NCBI GenBank assembly: GCA_002454125.1
Contig: DKII01000015.1
Span: forward strand, 22,273 to 64,652
Direction: 5' to 3'
Source of the DNA: Novosphingobium sp. UBA6722
GTDB lineage: Bacteria; Pseudomonadota; Alphaproteobacteria; Sphingomonadales; Sphingomonadaceae
Length of the DNA stretch: 42,380 bases
Part shown: positions 31,952-39,981 of the stretch, piece by piece
How positions within the stretch are numbered: the stretch's first letter is position 1
How the letters are laid out: every line of letters starts with the position of its first letter
The notes under the pieces: model-generated
The model's database searches: none
What the model was told of the DNA's origin: nothing
What the model saw: only the letters and a program-made list of their open reading frames with translations
Made by a program: the position numbers and the translations under genes

Positions 31952-33019
31952 ATGCCCAGCAGCCTCTTCACCCCTACCGCCTTGGGCGAAATTGTGCTGG
32001 CCAACCGCGTGGTCATGGCCCCGATGACGCGGGACCGCGCCGGACCTGGCGACGTGCCTACCGACCTGATGGTAGAATACTATGCCCAGCGGGCAAGCGC
32101 CGGACTGATCGTGACCGAAGGTGTGCAGCCGAGCGCGGTCGGCAAAGGTTATTGGCGCACGCCGGGCATCCACAGCGAGGAACAGATCATCGGCTGGCGC
32201 AAGGTTGCCGATGCGGTCCATGCCAGAGGTGGACGGATCGTGATGCAGCTGATGCACTGCGGGCGGGTGGTCGTTGCGGCCAACCGCGGGTTCGATGCCG
32301 ATGTCATCGCCCCCTCGGCCGTGCCCTGCCCAACCCAGGTACCCGGGCCCGACGGCGTACCGGCCGACTGTGCGGCCCCGCGGGCAATCACAGTGGACGA
32401 GATTCCTGCGCTTGTTGCGGAATATGCCCAGGCTGCCCGCAATGCTGTCGCGGCAGGGATGGACGGGGTGGAGCTGCACTGCGCCAGTGGCTACCTGATC
32501 AACCAGTTCCTCAACCCGGCCAGCAACCACCGCACCGACGAATATGGTGGACCGGTCGAGAACCGCATCCGCTTCCCGATCGCGGTCCTGCAGGCGATGG
32601 CCGAAGCGATCGGGCCAGGGCGCGTGGGCTTCCGCATTTCGCCCGGCAACCCCTACAACGGGATGGACCGGTCAGACCCGGCGGCAACCTTTGGCCCCTT
32701 TGTGAAGGCGGCGAATGCGTTGGGATTGGCCTATCTCCATGTCGTCGACATGGGCCTGGCCGATTGCGACACGCTTAACCTGCTGCGGTCCAACTTCGAC
32801 GGACCGATCATCGCCAACAACAACCTGAAGGCGGAGAGCGCGGCGGTCCTGCTCGACACCGGCCGGGCTGAGGCTGTCAGCTTCGGGCGCGCCTTCATCG
32901 CCAATCCCGACCTGGTCGAGCGGATCGCCGCCGGTGCGCCGCTGGCCAAGCCGGATTATGCGCTGCTCTATACCGGCGAAGAGCGCGGCTACACTGACTA
33001 CCCGGCCTGGGCCGGCTGA
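31952..33019 (+). CDS. Old Yellow Enzyme-family flavin oxidoreductase
   Basis: This 355-residue FMN TIM-barrel enzyme has RVVMAPMTRDRA at the first strand, QLMHCGR in place of the usual QLWHxGR, and HRTDEYGGPVENR. The substrate-anchoring pair, normally His-x-x-His/Asn, reads H176-C-A-S179, so one ligand is serine; Y181 is kept. The protein probably still binds FMN and reduces an activated alkene, but with changed substrate handling. ATG 31952 follows CGGAGCG. In the island it could reduce a dienone or an enone of the steroid nucleus. It is monocistronic, followed by a GC-rich inverted repeat. Confidence 0.9.
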   Translation: MPSSLFTPTALGEIVLANRVVMAPMTRDRAGPGDVPTDLMVEYYAQRASAGLIVTEGVQPSAVGKGYWRTPGIHSEEQIIGWRKVADAVHARGGRIVMQLMHCGRVVVAANRGFDADVIAPSAVPCPTQVPGPDGVPADCAAPRAITVDEIPALVAEYAQAARNAVAAGMDGVELHCASGYLINQFLNPASNHRTDEYGGPVENRIRFPIAVLQAMAEAIGPGRVGFRISPGNPYNGMDRSDPAATFGPFVKAANALGLAYLHVVDMGLADCDTLNLLRSNFDGPIIANNNLKAESAAVLLDTGRAEAVSFGRAFIANPDLVERIAAGAPLAKPDYALLYTGEERGYTDYPAWAG

Positions 33020-33024
33020 CACAG

Positions 33025-33055
33025 AACGGGCCCCAGCGCAGTGCCAGGGCCCGTT
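33025..33055. terminator. Inverted repeat between convergent genes, possible terminator
   Basis: AACGGGCCC (33025-33033) and GGGCCCGTT (33047-33055) form a 9-bp GC-rich stem with a 13-base loop between the convergent OYE and Rieske 3 genes. Neither strand has a T-run after it, so it may be a weak terminator or act with rho. Confidence 0.6.
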
Positions 33056-33075
33056 CCCGCCGCCAGCCGGGGAGA

Positions 33076-34197
33076 TCAGCCGACGGCGCGCAGACCGGAC
33101 TGGTCGCCCGCGCTTTCGAGGGCGGCGTAGTACCGGCTGTACCACTGGCGGAATTGCGGGATCGGCCCATCACCATCGCAAATGATCGGGTTGGGCTCGT
33201 ACCGCATCCGGTCCCAGATCACCTTGTCCTGATCGAGCTGCTTGCAGATGTCGCGGATCAGCGCCTTGGCCAGACCCGCGCCGGGGCCGCTCGCCTGGCT
33301 CTTGGGCTGCATGAAGCCATAGCGCACCCGCAGGACGTCCTCTTCAACCGGGACCAGGCTGGCGACCAGCAGCGTCTCAGAGATGCCGCGAAACCGCACC
33401 CAGCTTTGCCCGGCACCCATCGTGTCATAGCTGATCAGGCCATCGACCACGCCCCCGGGCGTGCCCATTTGCGCCTTCACATCGGCGCCGCGGCCCCACT
33501 CGCCCCAGCGCAGTTCGGCCTTGGGCACGTCGGCCGTGCCGTGAATGTACTTGAAGTGGGCAACATCGACGCCGTTCTCGGCCATGTTCTGGATCGAGCC
33601 GTAGACCGTCCATTCGTGCATGTCGTACTCGGTCCACTCCGGATCGCCGTACTCCTCGTGCACCACCACATCCCACATCGGCGCGACATTCTGGTCGGGA
33701 TGGTACCAGACCCAGATCCAGCCATTGGCCTCGGTCACTGGCCAGGTACGCAGGCACTTGCGCTTGACCTGCGGGGGGATCGCCTTGGCATAGGGGATCT
33801 CCTTCACCACGCCTTCCTCGCTGTCATAGCGCCAGGCGTGGAACGGGCATTCCAGCAGGTTGCCGTGAACCTTGCCGCCGTGGCCCATGTGTGCGCCCAG
33901 ATGCTTGCACCAGGCATCGGTCACGCGGACCTGGCCATCCTCGCCGCGCCAGATCGCCAGGTCCTTGGCGAAATAGCGCAGCGGCTTCACCTGCCCGGTG
34001 GCGACGAAATCGACCTGCTCGACCGCGTACCAGCCGAACGGAAAGCCGATATCCAGCCCGCGCTCGGCCGGCGTGGGGCGGCCATCAAGCGGGGCAACCC
34101 GCCAGTCGACCAGGTCCTGGCCGCGCAGCTTTTCAAGGATCTGCCAGACCGCTACGGGGGCCGTGCGGGCGTCAGTGGCATTTGCCGGATTGTTCAT
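33076..34197 (-). CDS. Rieske non-haem iron oxygenase 3 (class A paralogue)
   Basis: This 373-residue terminal oxygenase has its Rieske cluster at C97, H99, C117 and H120 (WCKHLGAHMG...LLECPFHAW) and its iron site at D211, H214 and H219 (NMAENGVDVAHFKYIHG). It is closely similar along its length to the gene at 21532-22638, for example in LDIGFPFGWY and EEGVVKEIPYAKAIPPQVKR, so the two are paralogues of one subfamily. ATG 34197 follows GAGGAGG. It is last in a minus-strand operon behind Rieske 4, HsaA-like and HsaC-like genes. The pair may form related oxygenases for different positions or different intermediates. Confidence 0.93.
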   Translation of the reverse strand: MNNPANATDARTAPVAVWQILEKLRGQDLVDWRVAPLDGRPTPAERGLDIGFPFGWYAVEQVDFVATGQVKPLRYFAKDLAIWRGEDGQVRVTDAWCKHLGAHMGHGGKVHGNLLECPFHAWRYDSEEGVVKEIPYAKAIPPQVKRKCLRTWPVTEANGWIWVWYHPDQNVAPMWDVVVHEEYGDPEWTEYDMHEWTVYGSIQNMAENGVDVAHFKYIHGTADVPKAELRWGEWGRGADVKAQMGTPGGVVDGLISYDTMGAGQSWVRFRGISETLLVASLVPVEEDVLRVRYGFMQPKSQASGPGAGLAKALIRDICKQLDQDKVIWDRMRYEPNPIICDGDGPIPQFRQWYSRYYAALESAGDQSGLRAVG

Positions 34198-34210
34198 CTT
34201 GGGTGCCTCC

Positions 34211-35299
34211 TCACGCAGCCTTGGACTTGGCGCCGGGCCGCTTGTCGATTGTGGTGTGGACGCCGTTCACGCGCCGCTGGAAATCCGCAGCCTTGTCGCG
34301 GGGGTTGTAGAATTGCCGGTACCAGATCCGTTCCTTGTGGAACGGCCCGTCATCGGGGATCTGCATGATGGTGAGGGCCGGTTCCTTGTACTTCCAGACC
34401 TCGAAGTCCTGGGCAAAAGCGTCCAGCGCAACGTCCTGATAGGACCGCGCCATCGACACCCCGGCCTCGTCGGCGGGGCCATCGCCCACCTTGACCATCA
34501 ATGCGTACCACACCCGTACTTCGCCATCCTCGACCGGCGTGTTGCAGATCATGATAATCGAGGGATGCTGGCCCTCCATTCGCGAAAGCAGGATGCCGGG
34601 GCCGGTGTACCAGGTGTCGTTGATCAGCACGTCGGCGTTGCTGTCGGTAACCAGGGTGCGATGCCCGGCACCGAAGCGCTGAAAGATCAGGTGATCGCGA
34701 AACTCGTTCTCGAAGTAGACGATGTCCTTGCTGCCGTGGACCGGCACGAAGTGCGCCACGTCGACCATGTTGTCGACAATCTCCTGCGGGTGGATCGGCA
34801 GGGTGCCCAGGTGATCGATCCGCCAGCGGACCCAACCCTCACCCTCCATGTCCCATTCGGGGAACAGCGGCAGGTCGAAGTCCGGCTGGCCGCCTTCCTC
34901 GTCATGCCACATCCAGATGCAGCCAGCGCGCTCGACCACCGGAAAGGTCTTGATGCAGGCTGCCTTCGGGATGCCGTGGGTGGAATAGGGGATATCGTCG
35001 GCCTTGCCGTCCGGGCCAAAGCGCCAGCCGTGGCCGGGGCAGCGGATCGATTCGCCCTGGATCTGCTCACCGTCCTTGACGACGTAGCTGGTCGTATTGC
35101 GGCCGATGTGGATCCGCATGTGCGGGCAATAGGCGTCGACCAGGTAAACCCGCCCGCTTTCCCCGCGATAGGCCACGAATTCACGCCCGAAGTAATGGAG
35201 CGGCACCGGCTTGTCGGCGATCTCCGCGCTTTCCGCGATCATGAACCAGCCGCGCGGGAAGGTCAGGGGGCCTAGCCCGTATTCGGCAGTTTTCGCCAT
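34211..35299 (-). CDS. Rieske non-haem iron oxygenase 4 (class B paralogue, KshA-like)
   Basis: This 362-residue terminal oxygenase has C58, H60, C87 and H90 as cluster ligands (AYCPHMRIHI...RCPGHGWRF) and D180, H183 and H188 at the iron site (VDNMVDVAHFVPVHG). It shares the long insert between the two cluster halves (SYVVKDGEQI) with the paralogue at 29953-31035. ATG 35299 is preceded by GGGAGAGA. It lies between the HsaA-like gene and Rieske 3. A 9-alpha-hydroxylase-like or other steroid ring hydroxylation is inferred. No ferredoxin or reductase partner is encoded nearby. Confidence 0.93.
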   Translation of the reverse strand: MAKTAEYGLGPLTFPRGWFMIAESAEIADKPVPLHYFGREFVAYRGESGRVYLVDAYCPHMRIHIGRNTTSYVVKDGEQIQGESIRCPGHGWRFGPDGKADDIPYSTHGIPKAACIKTFPVVERAGCIWMWHDEEGGQPDFDLPLFPEWDMEGEGWVRWRIDHLGTLPIHPQEIVDNMVDVAHFVPVHGSKDIVYFENEFRDHLIFQRFGAGHRTLVTDSNADVLINDTWYTGPGILLSRMEGQHPSIIMICNTPVEDGEVRVWYALMVKVGDGPADEAGVSMARSYQDVALDAFAQDFEVWKYKEPALTIMQIPDDGPFHKERIWYRQFYNPRDKAADFQRRVNGVHTTIDKRPGAKSKAA

Positions 35300-35320
35300 G
35301 GTTTCTCTCCCTTTCGCGGA

Positions 35321-36511
35321 TCAGATGAACGTATCGGTGTTCGGATTGCCGAGCAGCACCGCGCCGAGGTTGCGGCTGACCGAACCGGGGTTGTTGGCCA
35401 CGTGAGTGCGGCCCGAATGGATATCGACGAAGGCCCGGACCAGCGGACTGGAACGGTAGATGCCCAGCGCCCCGCAGGAATAGAACATCCGCGTGATCAG
35501 GTTGGCGCAGCGATCGAGGATCTGGCCCGACTGGAAGCGGAACAGCAGGCGCTGCTCCAGTTCATAGTCAGCGCCAGCCGAGGCCTGGCCCATCAGCACA
35601 TCGAAGTTGCGGTTCAGCACCAGCTGCATCTCGTCCACCGCAGCAGCGGTTTCGGCAATCACGCGCTGGGCATCGGGATCGTTGGCCGTGCGTGAGAAGT
35701 CGTTCGAGCTCACCCGCTCCGAACCATAGGCGCGGAAGGCATCGAGCGCGCCCTTGAGCGCCCCGATCGCCGAGGAGGAGACCGCCCGCACGAAGATCTG
35801 CCCAAACGGCAGCTTGTACAGTGGCGCATCGTTGACCTTCAATCCCGGGCTGGTGGTCTGGAAGCCGTCCTTGGAACGGTGCGTGCGATAGGCCGGGACA
35901 AAAGCGTCCTTGACCACCACGTCCTGGCTGCCAGTGCCGCGCAGGCCCAGAGTGTCCCAGACCCGGTCAACGACGAAGTCACTGCGCGGGACGAGGAAGG
36001 TGCGATAGTCCGGCGGACCGCCTTCGGGATCGGGCACCAGCCCGCCCAGGAAAGCCCACTGGCAATGGTCGACCCCCGATGAGAAACCCCAGCGCCCACT
36101 GATCCGGTAGCCGCCCTCGACCGGGGCAACTTCGGCGCGCGGCATGTAGGAGGATGATATGAGGACAGTGGGATCATCACCCCAGACATCGGCCTGGGCC
36201 TGGGCATCGAACAGGGCGAGCTGCCAGTTGTGGACCGCGACCACGCCCAGCACCCAGGCCGAGCTCATGCAGGCCTCGGCCAATGTCATCTGCACGGCAT
36301 AGAAGCTTTGCGGATCAAGCTCGTAACCGCCCCAGCGGCGCGGCTGGAGGATCTTGAAGAAGCCGGCCTCCTGGAAATCCCGGATCGTCGCATCGGGCAC
36401 CTTGCACTCGTCCTCGCACTGCTGCGCGCGTTCGCGCAGCGCGGGCAGCATGGCGCGGGCTCGGTCAACCAGGGTCTGGGTGAGGTCAGTCTTGGCGGCA
36501 TTGGTCTGCAT
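35321..36511 (-). CDS. hsaA: HsaA-like flavin-dependent monooxygenase (acyl-CoA dehydrogenase fold)
   Basis: This 396-residue protein has the acyl-CoA-dehydrogenase fold: helical N-terminus, middle strand domain (YRISGRWGFSSGVDHCQWAF) and C-terminal helical bundle. The FSSGVDH segment and LGLRGTGSQDVVV are typical of the HsaA/HpaB-like hydroxylases rather than acyl-CoA dehydrogenases. I start at ATG 36511 with GGGAGAAC upstream; the 37-codon extension overlaps the dioxygenase gene. Known HsaA hydroxylates the phenolic secosteroid 3-HSA to a catechol, using reduced flavin from HsaB. The very next gene upstream encodes the matching catechol dioxygenase, which strongly supports this role. No flavin reductase is in the window. 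Confidence 0.88.
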   Translation of the reverse strand: MQTNAAKTDLTQTLVDRARAMLPALRERAQQCEDECKVPDATIRDFQEAGFFKILQPRRWGGYELDPQSFYAVQMTLAEACMSSAWVLGVVAVHNWQLALFDAQAQADVWGDDPTVLISSSYMPRAEVAPVEGGYRISGRWGFSSGVDHCQWAFLGGLVPDPEGGPPDYRTFLVPRSDFVVDRVWDTLGLRGTGSQDVVVKDAFVPAYRTHRSKDGFQTTSPGLKVNDAPLYKLPFGQIFVRAVSSSAIGALKGALDAFRAYGSERVSSNDFSRTANDPDAQRVIAETAAAVDEMQLVLNRNFDVLMGQASAGADYELEQRLLFRFQSGQILDRCANLITRMFYSCGALGIYRSSPLVRAFVDIHSGRTHVANNPGSVSRNLGAVLLGNPNTDTFI

Positions 36512-36533
36512 GGGTGTTCTCCCGCTGAAATGG

Positions 36534-37448
36534 TCAGGCTGCGTCAGCCAGGGCAGCCTGTTCATCGGCCCCGAAGCCAACGCTGAAATCGTGGCCCCAC
36601 AGGCTGACCGAGGTGCTTTCAAAAACGGTGTGGTGATCCCAGTCGATCGTCCGCCCGCCGAAGCCGTATTCGATCGCGAAGCCGCCGGGGGACATGAAGT
36701 AGAAGCTGGTCATGTGATCGTTGGCGTGCTTGCCCAGCGTCGCCATCAGCCGCACGCCACTGGCCAGCATCCGGTCATAGGCGCGGCCAACCTCGTCCAG
36801 GCTGTCGACCTCAAACATCAGGTGGACACAGCCCGAAGGAACCTCGCCCTCGAACAGCGCCAGGCTGTGATGGCGGCCGTTGCCGCAATGCATGAAATCG
36901 ATCCGCTGCGCGATGCCGGGCACCGGGCGGTGGATCAGGATGTCCGACAGACCGAAGCCCAGCACCTCCATCAGGAAGGTGCGAGTTGCGGCAATCCTGG
37001 GCGCGGGCAGGACCATGTGACCCAGCCCCAGTTCGCCGGTCACGAAGCGCGGCACGCCTGCCGGCGATACGAACCGGGCGAAGTCGGTCTGGTAGCCCCA
37101 GGCCAGCTCGTGCCGATTACCCGAGGGATCGAGCAGCCAGACCATGTCGAAGACATGGCGGAGCGCAATCTCTGCGGCAGTTCCGGCATGGAATACGATA
37201 CCGCTCGACTTCAGCTGATCGCAGGCAGCCTTGAAGGCAGCCTCGCTGCGCAGTTCCCAGCCGGAGGCGAAATAGCAATCGGCCGCACCCGGTGCGATGA
37301 AGACCCGCCCAGCCCGCTCGTCCATCTTCAGTCCAAGCCCGCCTGGCAGATCATGCGCGGCCATGCCCAGCACGTCCTGACCGAAATGCCGCCACTGCTC
37401 CGGATCGCGCGCTTGGACGACCACATAGCCAAGTGCTGCAATGTCCAT
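36534..37448 (-). CDS. Extradiol catechol dioxygenase (HsaC/BphC type)
   Basis: This 304-residue two-domain vicinal-oxygen-chelate protein has the iron ligands of BphC-like enzymes at nearly the same numbers: H144 (GLGHMVLPA), H209 (GCVHLMFEV) and E260 (GFAIEYGFG). The accessory H193/H194 (GRHHSLAL), H241 and Y250 are also kept. It would cleave a catechol in the meta position; paired with the HsaA-like gene the likely substrate is a 3,4-dihydroxy-secosteroid. ATG 37448 follows GTGGAGG. It leads the minus-strand operon under operator copy 8. No meta-cleavage product hydrolase (HsaD/BphD) follows it. Confidence 0.93.
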   Translation of the reverse strand: MDIAALGYVVVQARDPEQWRHFGQDVLGMAAHDLPGGLGLKMDERAGRVFIAPGAADCYFASGWELRSEAAFKAACDQLKSSGIVFHAGTAAEIALRHVFDMVWLLDPSGNRHELAWGYQTDFARFVSPAGVPRFVTGELGLGHMVLPAPRIAATRTFLMEVLGFGLSDILIHRPVPGIAQRIDFMHCGNGRHHSLALFEGEVPSGCVHLMFEVDSLDEVGRAYDRMLASGVRLMATLGKHANDHMTSFYFMSPGGFAIEYGFGGRTIDWDHHTVFESTSVSLWGHDFSVGFGADEQAALADAA

Positions 37449-37533
37449 CCCGGTCCTCCACCTTGATTGCGAGCAGAGGCTAGGTCGGAGACGGGCTGCG
37501 AAACATTGACCGGAATCAAATCAGCCGATGTTC

Positions 37534-37561
37534 GCGTAATTATGATGCACTGTTTTAACGC
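37534..37561. promoter_or_regulatory. Candidate operator, copy 8 (GCGTAA-N16-TAACGC)
   Basis: GCGTAA (37534-37539) and TAACGC (37556-37561) sit at the common distance, 86 bp from the dioxygenase start and 129 bp before the dienoyl-CoA-reductase-like gene. The remaining 130 bp of this 242-bp divergent gap, the longest in the window, show no other motif I recognise except a GAGGAG ribosome-binding site. Confidence 0.75.
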
Positions 37562-37690
37562 ATATCGCGATCTAGATACCGGAATATCTCACACTATGCG
37601 GACTATCGGACCAGTCAAAGTGTCGAATCGCATTGACCCGCATCACCACCTGCGACAAAGCTGCACCAAGGGATCGAGGAGTTGAACGGC

Positions 37691-39805
37691 ATGGCTGGCA
37701 CCGCGCACTTGCTGTCTGCAGGACGCATCGGATCGATGGAGCTGCGCAACCGGATCATCGTGACCGCCATGGGGGTCAGCCTGTCCGAAGCAGACGGCCA
37801 TGTGGGTGAACGCCTGCTTGCCTATCACGAAGCCCAAGCCAGGGGCGGCGCCGGCCTGATCATCTCGGGCGTCGCCGGGGTCGCCTGGCCGGTCGGTGCC
37901 GTGCAACCGAACCAAACCGCCATTTCCGACGATCGCTTCCTGCCCAGCCTGCAGGCCCTGACCGAGCGGGTCCACCGGCACGGGGCCAAGATCGCGGCCC
38001 AACTGCATCACGGCGGGCTGGTGGCCGGCTATTCGTCCGATGCGTTCGATCAGGAACTGTGGGCGCCGTGTTACCCGCCACCAATGCAGGGCGATTTCAT
38101 CGACTATTTCCTGCCCGAGGAAATGGCCGGCTTCTCTGGCAAGATGCCGCGGATCAAGCTGCTGGAACCAGCCGACATCGACCTGGTGGTCAGCCAGTTC
38201 GGCGCCGCTGCCGCCCGGGCCAAGACCGCCGGGTTCGACGCGATCGAGATCCACGGCGGCCACGGCTACCTGTTGTCCTCGTTCATGTCGCCCAAGACCA
38301 ACAGCCGCACCGACGAATACGGCGGCCCATTGGAAAACCGTGCACGGCTGCTGCTGCGAGTGATCGGCGCGGTGCGCGATGCGGTCGGGCCGGACTTCCC
38401 GGTCTGGGTCAAGCTGGACTCCGTCGAATACGGCAAGGACGGCGGCATTACGCTGGACCTGGCGACCGAGGCGGCGCGGATGGTCGCGGCCGCCGGGGTC
38501 GATGCGATCACTGTTTCGGCTTACCACGACACGGGCAAGGGCAAGCTGCACTCCGCCTCCAACATCCCGCACGAGCCGGAAACCAACGTGCCTGCAGCCG
38601 CCGCGATCAAGGCGGCGGTCAAGGTGCCGGTAATCGCCTCTGGCCGAGTCGAGGTCGAGGCGGCGGATGCGCACATTGCTGCGGGCAAGTATGATTTCCT
38701 GGCGATGGGCCGCAAGCTGCTGGCCGATCCGGCGCTGCCGGCAAAGCTGGCCGGCAATGCCCCGGAGATGATCCGGCCCTGCATCTATTGCTACACTTGC
38801 GTATCGACCGCCTATGTCCGCCAGCCGCTACGCTGCGCGGTCAATCCGGAGACCGGCTTCGAATGTGAGGAGGTGGCACCGACAGTCACTGGCAAGCACT
38901 ATGTCGTCATTGGCGGCGGTCCGGGCGGCATGGAAGCTGCCTGCCGTCTGGCCGATGCCGGCAATCGGGTAACCCTGCTCGAAAAAGGCGCGCGCCTGGG
39001 CGGAACCCTGCGGATCGCCTCCCTCGCCTATCCAGCCAACGAGCGCCTGCTCGACTGGCTGATCGAGCGCGTGGCCCGCTCGAATATTGAAGTGCGGCTC
39101 GAGACCACGGCGGATGAAGTGCTGCTGCGCAGCCTGGCGCCCGATGCCGTGATCGTCGCGACGGGCGCACGGCGCGACATGCCGGAACTGCCGGGCAATG
39201 ACCTGCCCCATGTCTTCAGCGGTGAAGACATGCGCCGGATGCTGCTGGGCGAGAATTCGGATGAGCTGAAGCGCAAGACCGGCCTGATGACCCGGCTGGC
39301 GACCATGGTAGGCGCGGCGACCGGGCTGACCGCGAACCTCGATTTCGTGCGCACCGCGACCAAGGCCTGGATGCCATTGGGCGAGCACGTGGCAATCATT
39401 GGCGGCGAACTGGTCGGGATCGAACTGGCCGAGTTCCTGCACGAGCGGGGCCGCAAGGTAACCGTGATCGAACCGGCCCCGCGCCTGGGGAAGGGCCTGT
39501 TGCTGGTCCGGCGGATGCGGATCCTGGCCGAGCTCAAGGAACATGGCGTCGCGCTGCATGGCGGGGCGAAAGATATCGCGATCGGCGCCGATGCCGTGAC
39601 CTTTACCAATGCTGCGGGCGATCTCCAGACTGTTCCGGCCGACCATGTCATCGTGGCGATGGGGGCAGAGGCCGATACCGCCCTGGCCGACCGGCTGCGC
39701 ACCGCGGGCTTCACGGTCGAGACCGTGGGTGACTGCAATGGCGTGGGTTACATCGAAGGCGCAATCCGCGGCGGGGCGGAAGCGGCGCGGCGGCTGACCG
39801 CCTGA
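37691..39805 (+). CDS. Old-yellow-enzyme/Fe-S flavoenzyme, 2,4-dienoyl-CoA reductase (FadH)-like
   Basis: This 704-residue protein fuses an FMN TIM barrel (first about 355 residues, with AIEIHGGHGYLLSSFMSP) to an Fe-S site and a FAD/NAD(P)-binding half (VVIGGGPGGMEAACRLADAG near residue 405). Cysteines C364, C367, C370 and C382 (RPCIYCYTC...LRCAVN) fit the 4Fe-4S cluster of the dienoyl-CoA reductase/trimethylamine dehydrogenase group. The substrate pair HxxH is intact, unlike in the smaller OYE. I start at ATG 37691 behind GAGGAG; TTG 37682 is too close to that site. It probably reduces a conjugated dienone or dienoyl-CoA intermediate. It is divergent from the ring-cleavage operon. Confidence 0.9.
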   Translation: MAGTAHLLSAGRIGSMELRNRIIVTAMGVSLSEADGHVGERLLAYHEAQARGGAGLIISGVAGVAWPVGAVQPNQTAISDDRFLPSLQALTERVHRHGAKIAAQLHHGGLVAGYSSDAFDQELWAPCYPPPMQGDFIDYFLPEEMAGFSGKMPRIKLLEPADIDLVVSQFGAAAARAKTAGFDAIEIHGGHGYLLSSFMSPKTNSRTDEYGGPLENRARLLLRVIGAVRDAVGPDFPVWVKLDSVEYGKDGGITLDLATEAARMVAAAGVDAITVSAYHDTGKGKLHSASNIPHEPETNVPAAAAIKAAVKVPVIASGRVEVEAADAHIAAGKYDFLAMGRKLLADPALPAKLAGNAPEMIRPCIYCYTCVSTAYVRQPLRCAVNPETGFECEEVAPTVTGKHYVVIGGGPGGMEAACRLADAGNRVTLLEKGARLGGTLRIASLAYPANERLLDWLIERVARSNIEVRLETTADEVLLRSLAPDAVIVATGARRDMPELPGNDLPHVFSGEDMRRMLLGENSDELKRKTGLMTRLATMVGAATGLTANLDFVRTATKAWMPLGEHVAIIGGELVGIELAEFLHERGRKVTVIEPAPRLGKGLLLVRRMRILAELKEHGVALHGGAKDIAIGADAVTFTNAAGDLQTVPADHVIVAMGAEADTALADRLRTAGFTVETVGDCNGVGYIEGAIRGGAEAARRLTA

Positions 39806-39901
39806 TACCTCAATAGCGCGAGCACCAGGGCGCCTTTAGCGCCTGCGTCCGTGCGTCCGCATGCCGGGCCGTTCGGCCTGTCATCGCCCAGCAAACGAAG
39901 A

Positions 39902-39954
39902 GCGGGGGTGCCTTCCGGTCCTGATCGAACCGGCTGACACCCCCGCCCTGTTTT
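39902..39954 (+). terminator. Rho-independent terminator after the dienoyl-CoA-reductase-like gene
   Basis: GCGGGGGTG (39902-39910) pairs with CACCCCCGC (39938-39946), and an inner CCGGT/ACCGG (39915-39919, 39929-39933) stacks on top. Four T bases follow at 39951-39954. It sits between two convergent genes. Confidence 0.75.
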
Positions 39955-39981
39955 CCCGTCAGGCGGGCTGGCTTCAGTCCC

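Noticed and set aside
33154..35275. Two long plus-strand frames opposite the Rieske pair
   Set aside because: The opposite strand encodes complete oxygenases with all iron ligands; the plus frames show no recognisable protein.
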